DNA from: Nitrospirota bacterium
GTDB lineage: Bacteria > Nitrospirota > Thermodesulfovibrionia > Thermodesulfovibrionales > UBA1546
Direction: 5' to 3'
Length of the DNA: 64,000 bases
NCBI GenBank assembly: GCA_016195565.1
Contig: JACPZK010000006.1
Span: forward strand, 218,900-282,899
Both the position numbers and the translations under genes were made by a program. Below the pieces are notes generated by a model. It was not told the origin of the DNA, made no database searches, and saw only the letters and a program-made list of their open reading frames with translations. Of the stretch, positions 25,775 to 35,318 are shown piece after piece. Within the stretch, counting starts at the first letter, position 1; every line of letters begins with the position of its first letter.

Positions 25775-28627
25775 TCATGACAGCATCCCCAGTTTTAACA
25801 TCATGGCCTTTACGCTGTCGTAATCTTCATCCCTTGCCTCGGTGAAGCCGGTATATGCCTTGGCTATAGATTTAAGGACCAGCCCTCCTTCAGCAGAAGT
25901 ATCTATCAGGGCAGTTAAGGCTGACCTCAGCAGAGAAACCTCCTCTTTGCTTAATGACTTATTGACGCAGATATTGAATTCAGGAATATCTTCTGAAATC
26001 TTCAGGAACTTTAACCCCTGATCCTTGAATTTGTGTGCCGTGTCCTCCATAACGCCTCCTCCGTCAAAATCACCCTTGAGCACTGCCTTAGCCACATCAT
26101 CATGGTGGCCGAGATAGTCGTAATAAGAAAGATCTGTTATCTTTATTCCCGCCTCTAAAAGCATGGCCCTCGGGACGATGTGGCTTGACGTTGAATGGAA
26201 GTCTCCGAACGCAAAGGTCCTCCCCTTCAACTCTCCTATGGAATTAATGCCCCCCCTGTCCGCTTTTGTGATTATTACCGAGTGCTGATAAGGCTTGCCA
26301 TTTCTTAAAGCCTTTACAATTACATCAACACCGTATTTCTTGCGCGCCTCTATATAAGTGGACGGCGTCATAAAGCACATCTGCGTAACATTTTGCCCTA
26401 TAGCATCAACCGTTTCCTCAAAGTCCATTGCTAACTTAAGGTCAACCCTTCTGCCTAATTTTTTACTGAGATAATCCGCTAAGGGAGTGAACTTCATAAA
26501 CATCTCCGCGGGGGACTCTAATGGTATAATTCCAAATTTCAATATGCCTTTCTCCTCAGAAAACCTGAACCTTCCTATTTCTGTGTCAAGCAGCTCTGCC
26601 TCTTTCTGCAGGCCCCTCAATGAATTATTTACATTAAATGCGAGGTCCCGATTCCTTTTCGGAATGTCTTTAATCTTTTCAATGGATTTCCACATCTGAT
26701 TAGAGCCTATCTTTTGTTCATAAATTGCCTTTGAAATCTGCTGGCTTTTGCCGGAGACTACCTCAATGGCCCCTGATATGTGTTTGCTGGTCGCTGCCTG
26801 TTCGTCAGCCGCTGACCTGACCTGATGAGATATATCCCTCATCTTTTCTGTTGCGCCCATAATCAGGGTGGTCCCCTGCGCCTGCTCTGATGTTGACTTG
26901 GCAATCATGCCTGTCATGTTTTTGATGCGCTCCATTGCCTCTGAGACAAGCCTTATCGCCTTTGCCTGTTCGCCTGTGGAACGATCTATGGAGAACGCCA
27001 TCTCGGAAGACTTCTTAGAACTGTCCAGAATCTTCTTTAATGAATCTGACGCCTCTTTTGAGAGTTTCAGTCCATCATCAACTGATTTCAGCCCCTCCCC
27101 CATTGCCTGAACAGTGCCTTTTACTTCCTGCTGAACAGACTGGATGAGAGAGCCTATCTCCTGCGTTGAGAACGCTGTCCTCTCTGCAAGGTCTTTAATC
27201 TCCTCCGCAACAACTGAAAACCCTTTTCCATGTTCGCCTGCCTGCGCTGCGAGTATAGCGGCATTCAGGGCCAGGAGGGTTGTCTGGTCGGTAATATCAT
27301 CTATCACATTGAGTATCTTGCCTATCTCCTCGGACCTGTCGCCGAGCTTCTTGACAAAATCGTTTGTTTTTTCAACGGAAGACTTTATATTCTTCATTCC
27401 CTCTATAGTTTTTTCTATGGAGCCCATTCCGAATGTTGACGCGTCAGTCATGACCTTCTCTGACAGCTTCGCCGATTCTTTAGCGTTTATCTCAACATCT
27501 TTCACAGAAAATTTCATTTCCTCTATGGCAGAAAGCGTCTCCTCTGTTGCAATTGAAAGATTATCGGCATTCTGCGCAACTTCTTTTATCGTGGCGGAAA
27601 GCTGCTCAATAGAAGATGACGTCGCATCAACAGCGCCGGAAAGGTCATGGGTATTATTTTTAACATTCCCTATCGCATTAGCCATCTCCTCCATCGAGGC
27701 TGCCGTCTCTTCCGTTGAGCCGGCAAGCTTTTCAGTGCTCTCGGTAATCTCTGATATAGCGGCGTTCAGCTCTTCAACCGAACTTGATATATCCGCTATG
27801 GCCTCTGTCTCAAGCTGAGTGCCGTCCAGCACCTTTTTTGAGTCCTTTCCAACACTTTCAACAACATGCGTGACCCTTTCCGAGATATCCTTTATCCTCT
27901 GCAGTATCCTTCCCACCGAACTCACAGACTCCTTTATAGAACTGTTTAGCCGCGCAATCTCATCTTTACTCTTTATGTCCACATCAAATGAAAGGTCTCC
28001 CTCCTCCAACTTCAATGCTGCCTCTTCCATCGCCTTAATAGGCAATATAACCATTCTCCTGAGCATGAGCCAGAGCACAAGGCTGAACCCCAGGGCGCCG
28101 GCAATTGTCAGCAAAATAACGGTTATTACTGATTTCTTTGCCCTTTCATATTCCTTTTCTATTGTCAGCGAAACCTTTATAGCGCCAAGGATAGCTCCTT
28201 TCTGCGCATGACATACCTGGCATTCAGCGGCATTTTCAAGAGGTTTGTAAAAGATATACCCTTTTGCATCCGATATAACAATCGGCTCCTTAGCATTTAT
28301 AATCTTCTTCATAGCTTCAGCTTCGGTGGCTGGAGCATCTTTTTCGAATGCCTCTCTCCCTTCGGAATTTACAACATGGAGGCCGGCTATGCCTACGGTC
28401 CCGCGCAAGCCCTCTATAAGCTTTTTCGTAAGGTCGGGCCTGTTGTCCAGCATTGTCATCTCAATGTTCTTCTTTATAATTGCAGCCGTGGTCTCTGAAT
28501 TTTCTCTTGTAATTCCGTAAAGAGTTGACTTCTCTATAAGCATAGTCATGACGCCAGCAAGGACGACGCCTACAAGAAGCATGGCTAAAACAGTAATAAT
28601 TATCTTTAATTCAAGTTTTTCTCTCAC
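25775..28627 (-). CDS. Methyl-accepting chemotaxis protein with heme motif and C-terminal PhnD-like domain
   Basis: 950 residues. TM1 is ~10-30. The periplasmic region ~31-166 contains CQVCH at 136-140, a c-type heme attachment motif as in heme-PAS or Tll0287-like sensors. TM2 is ~167-190, then HAMP (~191-245) and a long MCP signalling domain with the hairpin tip around residue 460 ([20 protein letters not shown]). From ~694 to the end lies a complete phosphate/phosphonate-type binding domain ([56 protein letters not shown]). Such domains are normally periplasmic; by topology this one should be cytoplasmic. It may sense redox or gas through heme and an anion through the C-terminus. Confidence 0.9.
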   Translation of the reverse strand: MREKLELKIIITVLAMLLVGVVLAGVMTMLIEKSTLYGITRENSETTAAIIKKNIEMTMLDNRPDLTKKLIEGLRGTVGIAGLHVVNSEGREAFEKDAPATEAEAMKKIINAKEPIVISDAKGYIFYKPLENAAECQVCHAQKGAILGAIKVSLTIEKEYERAKKSVITVILLTIAGALGFSLVLWLMLRRMVILPIKAMEEAALKLEEGDLSFDVDIKSKDEIARLNSSIKESVSSVGRILQRIKDISERVTHVVESVGKDSKKVLDGTQLETEAIADISSSVEELNAAISEITESTEKLAGSTEETAASMEEMANAIGNVKNNTHDLSGAVDATSSSIEQLSATIKEVAQNADNLSIATEETLSAIEEMKFSVKDVEINAKESAKLSEKVMTDASTFGMGSIEKTIEGMKNIKSSVEKTNDFVKKLGDRSEEIGKILNVIDDITDQTTLLALNAAILAAQAGEHGKGFSVVAEEIKDLAERTAFSTQEIGSLIQSVQQEVKGTVQAMGEGLKSVDDGLKLSKEASDSLKKILDSSKKSSEMAFSIDRSTGEQAKAIRLVSEAMERIKNMTGMIAKSTSEQAQGTTLIMGATEKMRDISHQVRSAADEQAATSKHISGAIEVVSGKSQQISKAIYEQKIGSNQMWKSIEKIKDIPKRNRDLAFNVNNSLRGLQKEAELLDTEIGRFRFSEEKGILKFGIIPLESPAEMFMKFTPLADYLSKKLGRRVDLKLAMDFEETVDAIGQNVTQMCFMTPSTYIEARKKYGVDVIVKALRNGKPYQHSVIITKADRGGINSIGELKGRTFAFGDFHSTSSHIVPRAMLLEAGIKITDLSYYDYLGHHDDVAKAVLKGDFDGGGVMEDTAHKFKDQGLKFLKISEDIPEFNICVNKSLSKEEVSLLRSALTALIDTSAEGGLVLKSIAKAYTGFTEARDEDYDSVKAMMLKLGMLS

Positions 28628-28682
28628 AAGACCTCCGGTTTAAAATTCAAAAAATAAATTTATTATAGTCAACACCAAAAGA

Positions 28683-28821
28683 AAGTTGTCATTGCGAGGA
28701 GCGCAGCAACGTGGCAATCTATTGAGATTGCTTCACGGAGTTTATCCAGAGCGACAAAAAGAGATTGCTTCGCTTTGCTCGCAATGACAAAAGCGAAGGG
28801 TTCGCAATGACACGCCGTCAT
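28683..28821. repeat. CATTGCGAGG-type compound palindromic repeat
   Basis: GTTGTCATTGCGAGGAGCGC opens the unit, CGCTTTGCTCGCAATGAC ends its first part and GGGTTCGCAATGACAC is a partial third arm. It fills most of the gap upstream of the chemoreceptor gene. No gene is seen there. Confidence 0.65.
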
Positions 28822-28860
28822 TGTCAACTTATCTAAGTCGTTCACTATAGTTCTCAATTC

Positions 28861-29583
28861 TCATTTTAGATTTATATCCACCGCCTCTTCCAGACGTAGG
28901 ACCGAGATAAACCTGCCGTTGTAAAGAACAACGCCCCCTACGAACATCAGGTCTGACTCGCTGAGATGAGCCGGCGGCTCTGCAATGTCGGATTCATCAA
29001 TGCGAATAACACCGTTTATCCTGTCTATCATTATCCCGATACGTCCCTTTGGGCCTTTCAGAGTCAGTATCTTTTTACGCACCTTGCCCGATGCTCCGTT
29101 ATCTTTAATTGAGAGCCGCTTTTTCAAGTCTAAAACAGGCATTACCTTTCCCCTGACAGAAGTTATGCCGAGGATGTAATCCGGCGCTTTCGGAACCATT
29201 GTAATTTGCTGGGGAGTGAGAATCTCTTCAACTTCAGAGATCCTGAAGGCAAATTCTTCCGCGGCAAGCTGAAACGTAAGAAGTTCTATTATGCCTGAGA
29301 TTGCCTCTTCAGGTTTAGCTGTTTTTGAAACAGATTCAGCAGGACTTTTTTCTTTAACAGTCTCCTGCTGGGAAACAACCTGAGCAGGCACATAGGGCTG
29401 GGGGTTTTCCCCCTGTATGCTGTCTACTATATACTGTCTACTGTCTTCTGTTTTCTCAGCGGTGTCTGGCTGCTGTTGAGCGCCTCCGCCAGAGGCGGAT
29501 GTAATATCATCGGCAGCCTTGTCCTCTTGCTTTTCTTTCTCTGCTTCTTCTTTAATCTTTTTTCTAATTTTCGCTATATCCAT
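28861..29583 (-). CDS. cheW: CheW-like coupling protein with disordered N-terminal extension (second copy)
   Basis: 240 residues. The C-terminal ~140 form a CheW domain (ELLTFQLAAEEFAFRISEVE, GITSVRGKVMPVLDLKKRL, GIMIDRINGVIRI). The first ~100 are charged, Gln/Pro-rich and probably unstructured. That extension spans the palindrome TCCGCCAGAGGCGGA (29485-29499) and a tandem GTAGACAGTATA/GTAGACAGCATA tract (peptide SRQYIVDSIQ), which look like repeats absorbed in frame. It overlaps the end of the ATPase gene by 20 bp. The extension could give this CheW its own receptor or array preference. Confidence 0.9.
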   Translation of the reverse strand: MDIAKIRKKIKEEAEKEKQEDKAADDITSASGGGAQQQPDTAEKTEDSRQYIVDSIQGENPQPYVPAQVVSQQETVKEKSPAESVSKTAKPEEAISGIIELLTFQLAAEEFAFRISEVEEILTPQQITMVPKAPDYILGITSVRGKVMPVLDLKKRLSIKDNGASGKVRKKILTLKGPKGRIGIMIDRINGVIRIDESDIAEPPAHLSESDLMFVGGVVLYNGRFISVLRLEEAVDINLK

Positions 29584-30394
29584 TTAGTCCAAACTCCTGA
29601 GCAGCTTCGTTAATTAATTGCCTTTCAATTATCCTGCATTCATTGCCAAGCCCGCTTAAGAGCGCGGCAGTCGCCAGGCTGTTAATCAATCTCGGGACGC
29701 CGCAGGAATATGCATGAAGCGCCTTTAACGCCTCACCGGTAAACAACTGCTCCTCGCATCCGCCCACCTTCAGCCTGTGTTCCACATAACCAATTATTTC
29801 ATCTTCGCTTATCGGCCCCAGGTGATAAAAAAGTCCGATGCGCTGCTTCAACGGCAGATATGCCTTATGATTTAACCTGCGCCTTAAGTCCGGCTGTCCC
29901 ACAAGTATAAGACTTAAGAGATTTGCGTCATCAAGCTGAAAGTTTGTAAGCAGCCTGATCTCTTCGAAGGTATCCTTGTTCGGGATAAGCTGAGCCTCAT
30001 CTATGATTATCACAGGGGTAATCCCTGACTTATAGTCTTCATAAACTTTTGAATATATCGCCTCAAGAAGGTCATCCTTGAGGCTCGAAAATCCGCCTGA
30101 AACGGCAATATCAAACCGCTTGGCAACTGTCCTGAGAAACTGCGCCGGCGTGAGGCGGGGATTAATAATGAGAATAATCCTGTATTTTTCTCCGAGCGAG
30201 TCTATCAGCGCGCGCGTGAGCGTAGTCTTGCCGCAGCCGACATCGCCTGTCAGGACCACAAGTTCTTTTTCTTCAACTGCATACTGCAGTCTTGCAAGCG
30301 CCTCTTCATGCGCTCTGCTCATGAAAAGAAATTTAGGGTCAGGTGTTTTAGTAAAAGGCCTGCGTTTTAATCCATAGAATTCCTCATAGATCAT
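29564..30394 (-). CDS. ExeA/GspA-like AAA ATPase within che operon
   Basis: 276 residues. The N-terminus MIYEEFYGLKRRPFTKTPD with Walker A LTGDVGCGKTTLTRA, Walker B TPVIIIDEAQLI and the sensor region SLILVGQPDLRRRL are diagnostic of the ExeA/GspA/MshM group. Those ATPases work at the envelope in type II secretion or MSHA pilus assembly, usually with a peptidoglycan-binding partner. Here there is no PG-binding domain and no secretion gene. It is coupled on both sides (11-bp overlap with cheA, 20-bp with cheW), so a role in the chemosensory pathway or a pilus-linked output is inferred. Confidence 0.88.
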   Translation of the reverse strand: MIYEEFYGLKRRPFTKTPDPKFLFMSRAHEEALARLQYAVEEKELVVLTGDVGCGKTTLTRALIDSLGEKYRIILIINPRLTPAQFLRTVAKRFDIAVSGGFSSLKDDLLEAIYSKVYEDYKSGITPVIIIDEAQLIPNKDTFEEIRLLTNFQLDDANLLSLILVGQPDLRRRLNHKAYLPLKQRIGLFYHLGPISEDEIIGYVEHRLKVGGCEEQLFTGEALKALHAYSCGVPRLINSLATAALLSGLGNECRIIERQLINEAAQEFGLNGYSEN

Positions 30395-32366
30395 AAAGGC
30401 CCCCTTTTACTTTTTGTTTGACTACGGAATCATCTATAAGGCCGTCAACATCTATGACAAGAATAACTTCATGCTTGCCTATCTCTGCCGCGCCTGCAAA
30501 ACCCCGAAGGCCCGTAAAATATTCTCCAAGTGATTTAATAACTATTTCGTGCTGCCCGAATAACTCGTCAACCATCAAGCCGTGCCTTCTGTTTCCGGTT
30601 CCTGCGACAACGGCAAAAAACCTCTCAGGCTCTTCATCCGTTAGAGCAAAAACCCTTCCGATATTTGTTATCGGAAGCATCTCGCCTCTCAGATTATAAA
30701 CATCCTTTCCATCAACGGCCTGGATATCGCCCCTCGTAATAATAAGCGTCTCTGATATGGAAGTAAGCGGTATCGCAAACTTCATGGTTCCGACTCTTAC
30801 GATAAGCGCTTTTATGATGGCCAGGGTAATCGGAATCGTCAGGGTAACCTCAGTGCCCCTGCCTTTCTCTGTATCAATTTCAGCAAAGCCGCCTATTGCC
30901 GCAAGTTTCTCTTTTACAACATCCATGCCCACACCGCGGCCCGACACCTCGCTGACCACCTCTTTTGTGCTGAACCCGGGCGTGAATATGAAATTTACAA
31001 GTTCCTTCTCATCCATCTCTGCGTTTTTATCCAGAAGCCCTTTCTCAATTGCCTTCTCCTTTACCCTCTGAATGTTAATGCCTCCGCCGTCGTCTTTTAC
31101 CTCAATGATAACGTGGTTGCCGCGCTGGGACGCCTTCAGAATAATGGTTCCTGATTCCTTCTTCCCGTTTTTTTTCCTTTCTTCCGCAGACTCTATGCCA
31201 TGGTCAATCGCATTTCTCACAAGATGCATTAAAGGGTCAATTACTTCCTCTGCGATATATTTGTCAATCTCAGTGTCCTCGCCGTACATAGCAAGCTCTA
31301 TGCGCTTTTCTGTCTCCCTTGAGTATTTCCTTATAACCTGCGCAAGCCTTGAAAATATCTGTCCTATGGGAACCATCCGTATCTCAAGAACCTGGTTTTG
31401 AAGTTCAGCCAGTTTCCTTTCCAGCGTCTGGGCGATTTTATTCACATCAGCAACCAGCGGAGAATGCCTGTAACTCTCTGCGAGTTCTTCGCTTATTCTT
31501 TTTACAGCGCCTTTCACAAGCGTCAGCTCGCCTATGGTATTAAGGATCCTGTCCAGTTTCTCTATGTCCACTCTAACAGTCGTAGTTGTGCTTTTAAGCG
31601 TAGTCTCCTGAGACTTCTGCTGGGGCGCCGCAACCTCTGCAATTTTCTGGCTGACCAGTGTGTCAACCTCACACCTTATCGTATCCTTAAGTTTTTCTGC
31701 AGGCTCAAGGCTCCCGAACATGAGATTGAAGCCAATGGAATCCGGCGGAACATTTGAAGAGGTAGGCAGCGTTGATATCAGTTCGCCTTTTGACTTTATT
31801 GTCTTTGTAAGTTCTTCCAGCGCTTCATCAAAATCCGACAGCGAGAAAACCGCCTTTGCAAGATAAATCCACTTACCTTCCTGTATATTTGTCTTTAATC
31901 TGTGCTCTTCGTATTCTGTCAGGACCATGAGCATGGACTCATCAATAAGGCCCTTAAGCTCAAGCCCCGTTGTCTTCCCCGCAAGAGAATTTCTGAACAC
32001 CTCTATATTCTTAAGATGTCCGCTTACATCCTGTTCTTTGTCTTTATCCTTAGTGAGTTCTTCAACAAGCAGTCTCAGTATGTCAATATTATTAAACAGA
32101 AATCTTACAACTTCATCCGAAATATCAACCTTGCCGAGCCGTATCCCGTCAAGCAGGGACTCAAGCGCATGGCTGAGGTCTGAGATGCCCTGATGCCCGA
32201 AAAGCCCTGAAAGCCCCTTGAGTGTGTGTATAGAGCGGAACAGCGCATTAACGCTGTCGGGATTCGGTCCTGTTTGAAAGGTATCCTGTATCTCAAGAAT
32301 CAGTCTGCCCGACTCTTCAAGGAGGTCTGATGCTTCAGCTATAAACTCTTCTTTGGCTGAACTCAT
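30384..32366 (-). CDS. cheA: Chemotaxis histidine kinase CheA
   Basis: 660 residues. The HPt domain has its phosphorylated His in SIHTLKGLSGLFG (~residue 47). A middle region (~130-240) is followed by the dimerisation helix pair (VDIEKLDRILNTIGELTLVKG). The HATPase domain shows N-box LVRNAIDHGIESAEER, G1 VKDDGGGI and G2 VSGRGVGMDVV. The CheW-like P5 domain is last. It phosphorylates the CheY proteins and CheB. It overlaps cheY by 4 bp. Confidence 0.97.
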   Translation of the reverse strand: MSSAKEEFIAEASDLLEESGRLILEIQDTFQTGPNPDSVNALFRSIHTLKGLSGLFGHQGISDLSHALESLLDGIRLGKVDISDEVVRFLFNNIDILRLLVEELTKDKDKEQDVSGHLKNIEVFRNSLAGKTTGLELKGLIDESMLMVLTEYEEHRLKTNIQEGKWIYLAKAVFSLSDFDEALEELTKTIKSKGELISTLPTSSNVPPDSIGFNLMFGSLEPAEKLKDTIRCEVDTLVSQKIAEVAAPQQKSQETTLKSTTTTVRVDIEKLDRILNTIGELTLVKGAVKRISEELAESYRHSPLVADVNKIAQTLERKLAELQNQVLEIRMVPIGQIFSRLAQVIRKYSRETEKRIELAMYGEDTEIDKYIAEEVIDPLMHLVRNAIDHGIESAEERKKNGKKESGTIILKASQRGNHVIIEVKDDGGGINIQRVKEKAIEKGLLDKNAEMDEKELVNFIFTPGFSTKEVVSEVSGRGVGMDVVKEKLAAIGGFAEIDTEKGRGTEVTLTIPITLAIIKALIVRVGTMKFAIPLTSISETLIITRGDIQAVDGKDVYNLRGEMLPITNIGRVFALTDEEPERFFAVVAGTGNRRHGLMVDELFGQHEIVIKSLGEYFTGLRGFAGAAEIGKHEVILVIDVDGLIDDSVVKQKVKGGLYDL

Positions 32367-32731
32367 AAGTTCAATACTTTCCTTACGATGTCCTGCAGTT
32401 CCGTAGCCTTGAATGGTTTAGTTACGTATGCGCTCGCTCCAAGCGCCATTCCCCTCTTTTTATCCTCCTCGCTCCTTTCAGTGGTAACTATGATAAGGGG
32501 GATATTGCTGTATCTCGGATTGCTCTTCACGAAATTTATCAGTTCAAGGCCGTTTATGTCAGGCATATTAATATCCGTGACGACTAAATCAAAGTCCTGA
32601 ACAGGAAGGAGTTTTAAGGCGTCAAAACCTGTGGGCGCTTCAACTATGTTAAAGTCTCCGAGTTCCTCTATAACTGCCCTTATCAGAGAGCGGGTAGTTG
32701 TTGAGTCTTCAACTATCAGAATTGATTTCAC
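32363..32731 (-). CDS. cheY: CheY response regulator at head of che operon
   Basis: The receiver-only product is 122 residues from GTG 32731 (GGGGG 4 nt upstream); an alternative start at 32758 adds nine residues (MREEGKGGH). IVEDSTTTRS holds the acidic residues, LVVTDINMPDING the phosphorylated Asp, IVTTERS the Thr and YVTKPFKA the Lys. It is the first gene of the chemosensory operon and overlaps cheA (ATGA). Confidence 0.93.
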   Translation of the reverse strand: MKSILIVEDSTTTRSLIRAVIEELGDFNIVEAPTGFDALKLLPVQDFDLVVTDINMPDINGLELINFVKSNPRYSNIPLIIVTTERSEEDKKRGMALGASAYVTKPFKATELQDIVRKVLNL

Positions 32732-32783
32732 ATGACCCCCTTTTCCTTCTTCTCTCACGTCAATAAACTTTTTTGTATTTGCC

Positions 32784-33152
32784 TTATGTTATATTGCAAG
32801 ACCTGACCCTTCTACTTACTGTTCCGTTACCCATACGGTTACTACAGGGACTATAACCTTTGTCTTTTTTGTTTTGCAAAAAGTAGCCTGTCCCCTTTTT
32901 CATCCTATCAATGTTGTAGGTGTAGGCGTCTTGGTGATGAGGGCCTGTTAATCTGTTTCCAACAGGGTCGTAGGTAAAGGTCTCTGCCTTATGTTCATAG
33001 ATGTGTTCTTGTTCTTTACCTTTGCCTGTGTGCTTTATTTTTGAGGGCAGTGATTGAAGGAGTTGAACATATCTCACGACAAGCAGATAGGCAACAATCT
33101 TCCGCATCAACAAGATTTTCTGCAGTTGTCTTATATCTTTATTTCTCAGCAT
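32784..33152 (-). pseudogene. Truncated orphan Rhs module (leader plus one YD repeat)
   Basis: 122 codons. It starts with a leader, MLRNKDIRQLQKILLMRK then YLLV, shared with the Rhs module at 34522. It then has one YD repeat (AETFTYDPVGNRLTGPHHQ) and breaks into sequence derived from the AAAAAGGGGACAGGC repeat (MKKGTGYF). The Rhs core and tip are missing. It is the last, most decayed unit of the Rhs array and has no immunity partner downstream. Confidence 0.65.
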
Positions 33153-33157
33153 CGTCT

Positions 33158-33559
33158 CTATTCCTCAAAAGTAGCCTGTCCCCTTTTTAGTCTTTTTATA
33201 ATTTTTCTTGTTAAATGGGCGAAATACCCACCAATTAAGCCTACTGGTATATATATAAGCAGAGATAATATAATTTTAAAGTTTAATTCTGGTATGTGGA
33301 TTGATTTTGTAGTTGCAGAAACTACAATCACCAAATTTAGTATAGAAACCAAAATCATGATGACAGAAAAAATGCCTCCAATTAGCAATGGTTTTTTATT
33401 GATGAGTAAATTTGTAACGTATGCTCCAACAAAAATAGGTAAATATTCAGAAATATAATAGGGGAAACTATTAACCATTAATATGGCTAATAGTATTGAT
33501 GTTACTATTCCAAGGCAGATGCCGAATAGGTATTGTTTGAATACTATTACAATAGTCAT
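33158..33559 (-). CDS. Small membrane protein, putative Rhs immunity
   Basis: 133 residues with about four hydrophobic segments (YLFGICLGIVTSILLAILMV, then LLIGGIFSVIMILVSILNLV, then IILSLLIYIPVGLIGGYFAH). It starts 6 bp after the stop of the Rhs tip module at 33566-34522 on the same strand, the usual place for an immunity gene. The last residues RGQATFEE come from the GGGGACAGGC repeat, so the native C-terminus may have been altered. No family is recognised. Confidence 0.6.
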   Translation of the reverse strand: MTIVIVFKQYLFGICLGIVTSILLAILMVNSFPYYISEYLPIFVGAYVTNLLINKKPLLIGGIFSVIMILVSILNLVIVVSATTKSIHIPELNFKIILSLLIYIPVGLIGGYFAHLTRKIIKRLKRGQATFEE

Positions 33560-33565
33560 AACGAT

Positions 33566-34522
33566 TTATTCCTTTTCCTTTATTTTAAACATACATTTTT
33601 CATATTCAATATTACATTTTTGAGCTTCTTTATCATCTTTGCATCCTTTTTCAGGTATAGCTTTTTGTAAACATTCTTGTTTTTCCGCTTCACAACACAC
33701 TGATTCTTTAGCCCCTGAGCAGCCCCAATTCACATATTTTTTGCATGCCCATCTACCGAGAAGGGGCAGATCTTTGCACGGATTATATCTGTCTAATCCA
33801 AAAGGATCTGTAAAGTTCACCGGATTATTTCCTACATACCTATACAAATTCACATCTCCCCCACCAAACCCAATCGGATCTTTTGAGATGAATCTGCCTC
33901 TGCTCGGATAATAATATCTTCCTCTGTAGTAATACATTCCAATCTCAGAATCGTACTCCCTTCCTGTAAAATTATAAGGCTGGATTAGGGTTCCTGTCTG
34001 TGAGGCAATAGTGCCATATGCCTTGTAAATATATGTCTTAACTGCGCTTCCTGTGCTGTCTGTCATTGTCTTTATGCTTCCAAGCGCATCTGCATGGTAG
34101 TAGTAGTTTGCCCCTCCTTTCTTAATCCTCAAAGGCTCGTCTATACCAGGGCCGTGGGTGTATCTGGCAGCTACAGCTCCGGTTCCGTCATATTCTGTTA
34201 CGATGTCTTCGTTGTCATATAGGTATTTTGTGATTACTCCGTTTATGTCTTTCTTTATCCTCCTGCCAAAGGGGTCGTATTTGTATTTCACTACGGTGGC
34301 GCCAGGCCGTATTATTTTTTTGAGCCTGTTTTCATAATCCCAGAAGTATTGCGTTAGAGCGCCTGTTGTCTTATTTGTCTTTGTTATAAGATTGCCGTTG
34401 TTGTCATAGGTGTCTTTTATCTCTTTTATCCTTTTCAGATATTTCAAAACAAGCAGATAGACATACAGTCTTCGCATTAGCAAGATTTGCTGTAATTGTT
34501 TTATGTCTCTATACCGCAGCAT
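33566..34522 (-). CDS. Orphan Rhs C-terminal module with Cys-rich tip
   Basis: 318 residues. The shared leader MLRYRDIKQLQQILLMRR is followed by four or five YD repeats (YDPFGRRIKKDINGVITKYL), the Rhs core (TGREYDSEIGMYYYRGRYY, FISKDPIGFGGGDVNLYRY) and a tip after DPFGL of ~75 residues. The tip is rich in Cys and Lys (NWGCSGAKESVCCEAEKQEC), unlike the main protein's tip. No signal peptide is present. Around the core, ~120 bp are almost identical to the main Rhs gene (36068-36188), which would allow tip exchange. A membrane protein follows as candidate immunity. Confidence 0.75.
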   Translation of the reverse strand: MLRYRDIKQLQQILLMRRLYVYLLVLKYLKRIKEIKDTYDNNGNLITKTNKTTGALTQYFWDYENRLKKIIRPGATVVKYKYDPFGRRIKKDINGVITKYLYDNEDIVTEYDGTGAVAARYTHGPGIDEPLRIKKGGANYYYHADALGSIKTMTDSTGSAVKTYIYKAYGTIASQTGTLIQPYNFTGREYDSEIGMYYYRGRYYYPSRGRFISKDPIGFGGGDVNLYRYVGNNPVNFTDPFGLDRYNPCKDLPLLGRWACKKYVNWGCSGAKESVCCEAEKQECLQKAIPEKGCKDDKEAQKCNIEYEKCMFKIKEKE

Positions 34523-34807
34523 TTAAATCAGCCTGTCCCCTTTTTTTCTAATTACTTCTTCCCATTCCTTTTTGTAACGGTCATAGGGCTTTAAAGAATC
34601 CTTGATGTCTTCCAATGAAGGCACTAATAAAAAAGCAATAATGCCTACCAATGCCTTATAGTACCACTGCAACGATTTCCAGAAATATACGCCAAAAAAT
34701 AAGATGGCTATCCAGATGACAACATATATCCATCCTCTCATTAGGGCAAATATATATTGTCTTCGCGTAAGTAACTGTTGCGATGTAAGTTCCGCTAACG
34801 AGGGCAT
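34523..34807 (-). CDS. Small membrane protein, putative Rhs immunity
   Basis: 94 residues with two close membrane segments (IYVVIWIAILFFGVYFW and ALVGIIAFLLV) and a charged C-terminus (YDRYKKEWEEVIRKKGDRLI). It begins 4 bp after the orphan tip at 34812-35318, in the position of its immunity gene. The last codons overlap an AAAAAAAGGGGACAGGC repeat. No family recognised. Confidence 0.55.
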   Translation of the reverse strand: MPSLAELTSQQLLTRRQYIFALMRGWIYVVIWIAILFFGVYFWKSLQWYYKALVGIIAFLLVPSLEDIKDSLKPYDRYKKEWEEVIRKKGDRLI

Positions 34808-34811
34808 GGTA

Positions 34812-35318
34812 TTACTTACATCCTTTCGGCTTCGGTGGTTCTATTTCTTCTTCGCAGGGTAAAATTGCTGCACTTATGATCGAGCCGATGCCAACGCCAG
34901 TTTCCCAAGCAAGACCTACCAATGCAAAATTAGTAGCGGCAGTTCCAGCAGCAATGATGCCTGTTTCAAGACCTGTAAAAGCCACTCCTTGGAGCGCTGC
35001 ACCACGAAAACCAAGCATAGCCCACTGGCGCAATGTAATACCGCCAGTTAGTTCAGCTACTTTTCCACCTGTCAGAAGCCCCATGCCTACGCCGGGTATA
35101 ATCGCAGGAGCTAATGCGCCTGGAATGACTTTATTCGTTTGCCAGAAATTCTCCCCGACTCTTGACCAGAAAGGTTTTTTACATTTTAACCCCCACGGGT
35201 CCACCCAGTTCACCGGATTATTTCCTACGTAAAGATAGAGATTAATCCCTCCTTCAAGTCCAATCGGGTCTTCACTTATAAACCATCTCATTTTTATGTT
35301 TCTGCTTTTTGAATACAT
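34812..35318 (-). CDS. Displaced Rhs tip (core remnant plus hydrophobic toxin-like C-terminus)
   Basis: Up to 168 residues. It opens directly in the Rhs core tail ([20 protein letters not shown], then VDPWGL), followed by ~120 residues rich in Gly/Ala and hydrophobic ([36 protein letters not shown]). The start is unclear: ATG 35318 overlaps the previous gene, ATG 35291 follows it, and neither has a good ribosome site, as expected of a silent tip cassette. Its ITLR-x4-G-x-RG pattern matches the main Rhs tip, so the two tips appear homologous. A membrane-active toxin is possible but unproven. Confidence 0.6.
   Translation of the reverse strand: MYSKSRNIKMRWFISEDPIGLEGGINLYLYVGNNPVNWVDPWGLKCKKPFWSRVGENFWQTNKVIPGALAPAIIPGVGMGLLTGGKVAELTGGITLRQWAMLGFRGAALQGVAFTGLETGIIAAGTAATNFALVGLAWETGVGIGSIISAAILPCEEEIEPPKPKGCK

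Noticed and set aside
27144-27818. 224-codon plus-strand frame opposite the chemoreceptor
   Set aside because: Ser-rich antisense shadow of the MCP signalling domain, with no ribosome site or family match.
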